Shown one piece after another: positions 62,268-62,655 of a DNA stretch of 62,655 nucleotides. A program made the translations under genes and the position numbers. The notes under the pieces are model-generated. The model was not told the origin of the DNA. It saw only the letters and a program-made list of their open reading frames with translations, and did not search any database. This DNA comes from a virus: positions 1-62,655 of the IMG/VR virus record IMGVR_UViG_3300029989_000020; one strand, 5' to 3'. Position 1 is the first letter of the stretch. The number at the start of each line of letters is the position of its first letter.

Positions 62268-62647
62268 TCGATCAATCCTTTCTTGCGTAAAATTTCATGA
62301 GTTCGATCCACAGCAGCATCAAAGCCAGTTTGCAACATTTCGTAGCTGATGCCATCAGGACGCGGCGCGGCGCCATCCAGAACAGCATGGCATGCATGGC
62401 AACCGAAGCAGCCGGAAATATCTGGCGCTTTCAGGCCCATGCCCTTGCCATCCGATAGGCGATTGCTATGGCAGAGCACAACTGTTTCGGGATTCCCATT
62501 GCAGACGCCGGGGATTCGCAACGTACAGTCCTGGCCCCGTGCCGCCTTTCGTATCGGCGTCATGCGTGGCTCCTTACTTTTCATCTTTGACTTGCGCTGC
62601 ATTTCCTTGCGCGGCTTTCCAGCCTTAGCAAAGCCGCCCGACTTCAT
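62264..62647 (-). CDS. YbcO-like nuclease (DUF1364), 127 aa
   Basis: CTLRIPGVCNGNPETVVLCHSNRLSDGKGMGLKAPDISGCFGCHACHAVLDG is the DUF1364/YbcO core, a small HNH-type DNase of nin regions with several metal-binding Cys/His. The N-terminus is basic. ATG 62647 lies in the terminal repeat; the full gene reads only with the right-hand copy. Confidence 0.9.
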   Translation of the reverse strand: MKSGGFAKAGKPRKEMQRKSKMKSKEPRMTPIRKAARGQDCTLRIPGVCNGNPETVVLCHSNRLSDGKGMGLKAPDISGCFGCHACHAVLDGAAPRPDGISYEMLQTGFDAAVDRTHEILRKKGLIE

Positions 62648-62655
62648 CGCAGCGC
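62509..62655. repeat. Terminal direct repeat, right copy
   Basis: Matches bases 1-146 with one extra T at 62529. This copy keeps the YbcO-like gene in frame and is probably correct. Confidence 0.9.

Noticed and set aside
1-62655. Integrase, attachment site, transposase or CRISPR array
   Set aside because: No integrase/transposase motifs and no regularly spaced repeats were seen; the repeated promoter boxes are too few and dispersed.

Overview
The window is one tailed-phage genome of about 62.5 kb, assembled as a circle: the first 146 bases recur as the last 147 (one-base indel), leaving about 62,508 unique bases. A DUF3383-type sheath, a tail tube, a frameshifted tail chaperone, a long tape measure, a baseplate hub with plug, a Gp138/gpV-like spike, gp25-like, baseplate J-like and DUF2612 proteins show a contractile-tailed (myovirus-type) particle. 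Head genes are DUF1073-type portal, Mu F-like morphogenesis protein, DUF2213 protease/scaffold and DUF2184-type capsid. Rz/Rz1 spanins and a SAR endolysin indicate a Gram-negative host. Many accessory proteins are of a style I associate with phages of Betaproteobacteria (Burkholderiales); that host guess is inference. I find no integrase, excisionase or partition gene.

Layout. (1) Minus strand, about 1.8 kb down to base 1 and, through the circle, 62.6 down to 60.36 kb: an early-type operon headed by a small HTH protein, then small genes, a YbcO-like nuclease, a DUF1064 nuclease, an adenine/N4-cytosine methyltransferase and a winged-helix protein, ending at a terminator. (2) Plus strand, 1.95-13.5 kb: small accessory genes, then recombination genes (RecT, YqaJ-type exonuclease, coiled-coil partner, KTSC, DUF1367), a 530-aa orphan, RdgC with an extra C-terminal part, and a Rha-type regulator. 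(3) Minus strand, 13.5-16.1 kb: a PP-loop (PAPS-reductase-like) protein, a C5-methyltransferase-like protein and two regulators, the outermost a paralogue of the HTH protein of block 1. (4) Plus strand, 16.2-19.1 kb: small accessory genes. (5) Minus strand, 48.1 down to 19.1 kb: tail spike, six tRNAs, an ORF-poor probably structured RNA region, terminase, head, tail, lysis. (6) Minus strand, 60.1 down to 48.3 kb: MazG-like enzyme, small genes, HNH endonuclease, Rha-KilAC regulator, RtcB, replication-type genes, a methyltransferase and small accessory proteins.

Themes. Genes are packed by ATGA/TAATG overlaps, and many real genes are only 33-58 codons. Against this compactness four ORF-poor stretches stand out (44.5-45.2, 48.6-49.1, 57.7-57.96 and 60.1-60.3 kb); each shows nested inverted repeats or promoter-like signals and is a candidate non-coding RNA or structured leader. 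Four homing endonuclease-like genes (two HNH, two GIY-YIG) each sit just behind an intrinsic terminator. A promoter with a TTGCAT-type -35 and an AT-rich upstream box recurs in front of the recT operon, a small-gene operon and a methyltransferase gene, and two copies share their whole leader. The tRNAs plus RtcB suggest defence against or repair of tRNA cleavage during infection. Products are inferred from remembered family motifs; no database search was run.
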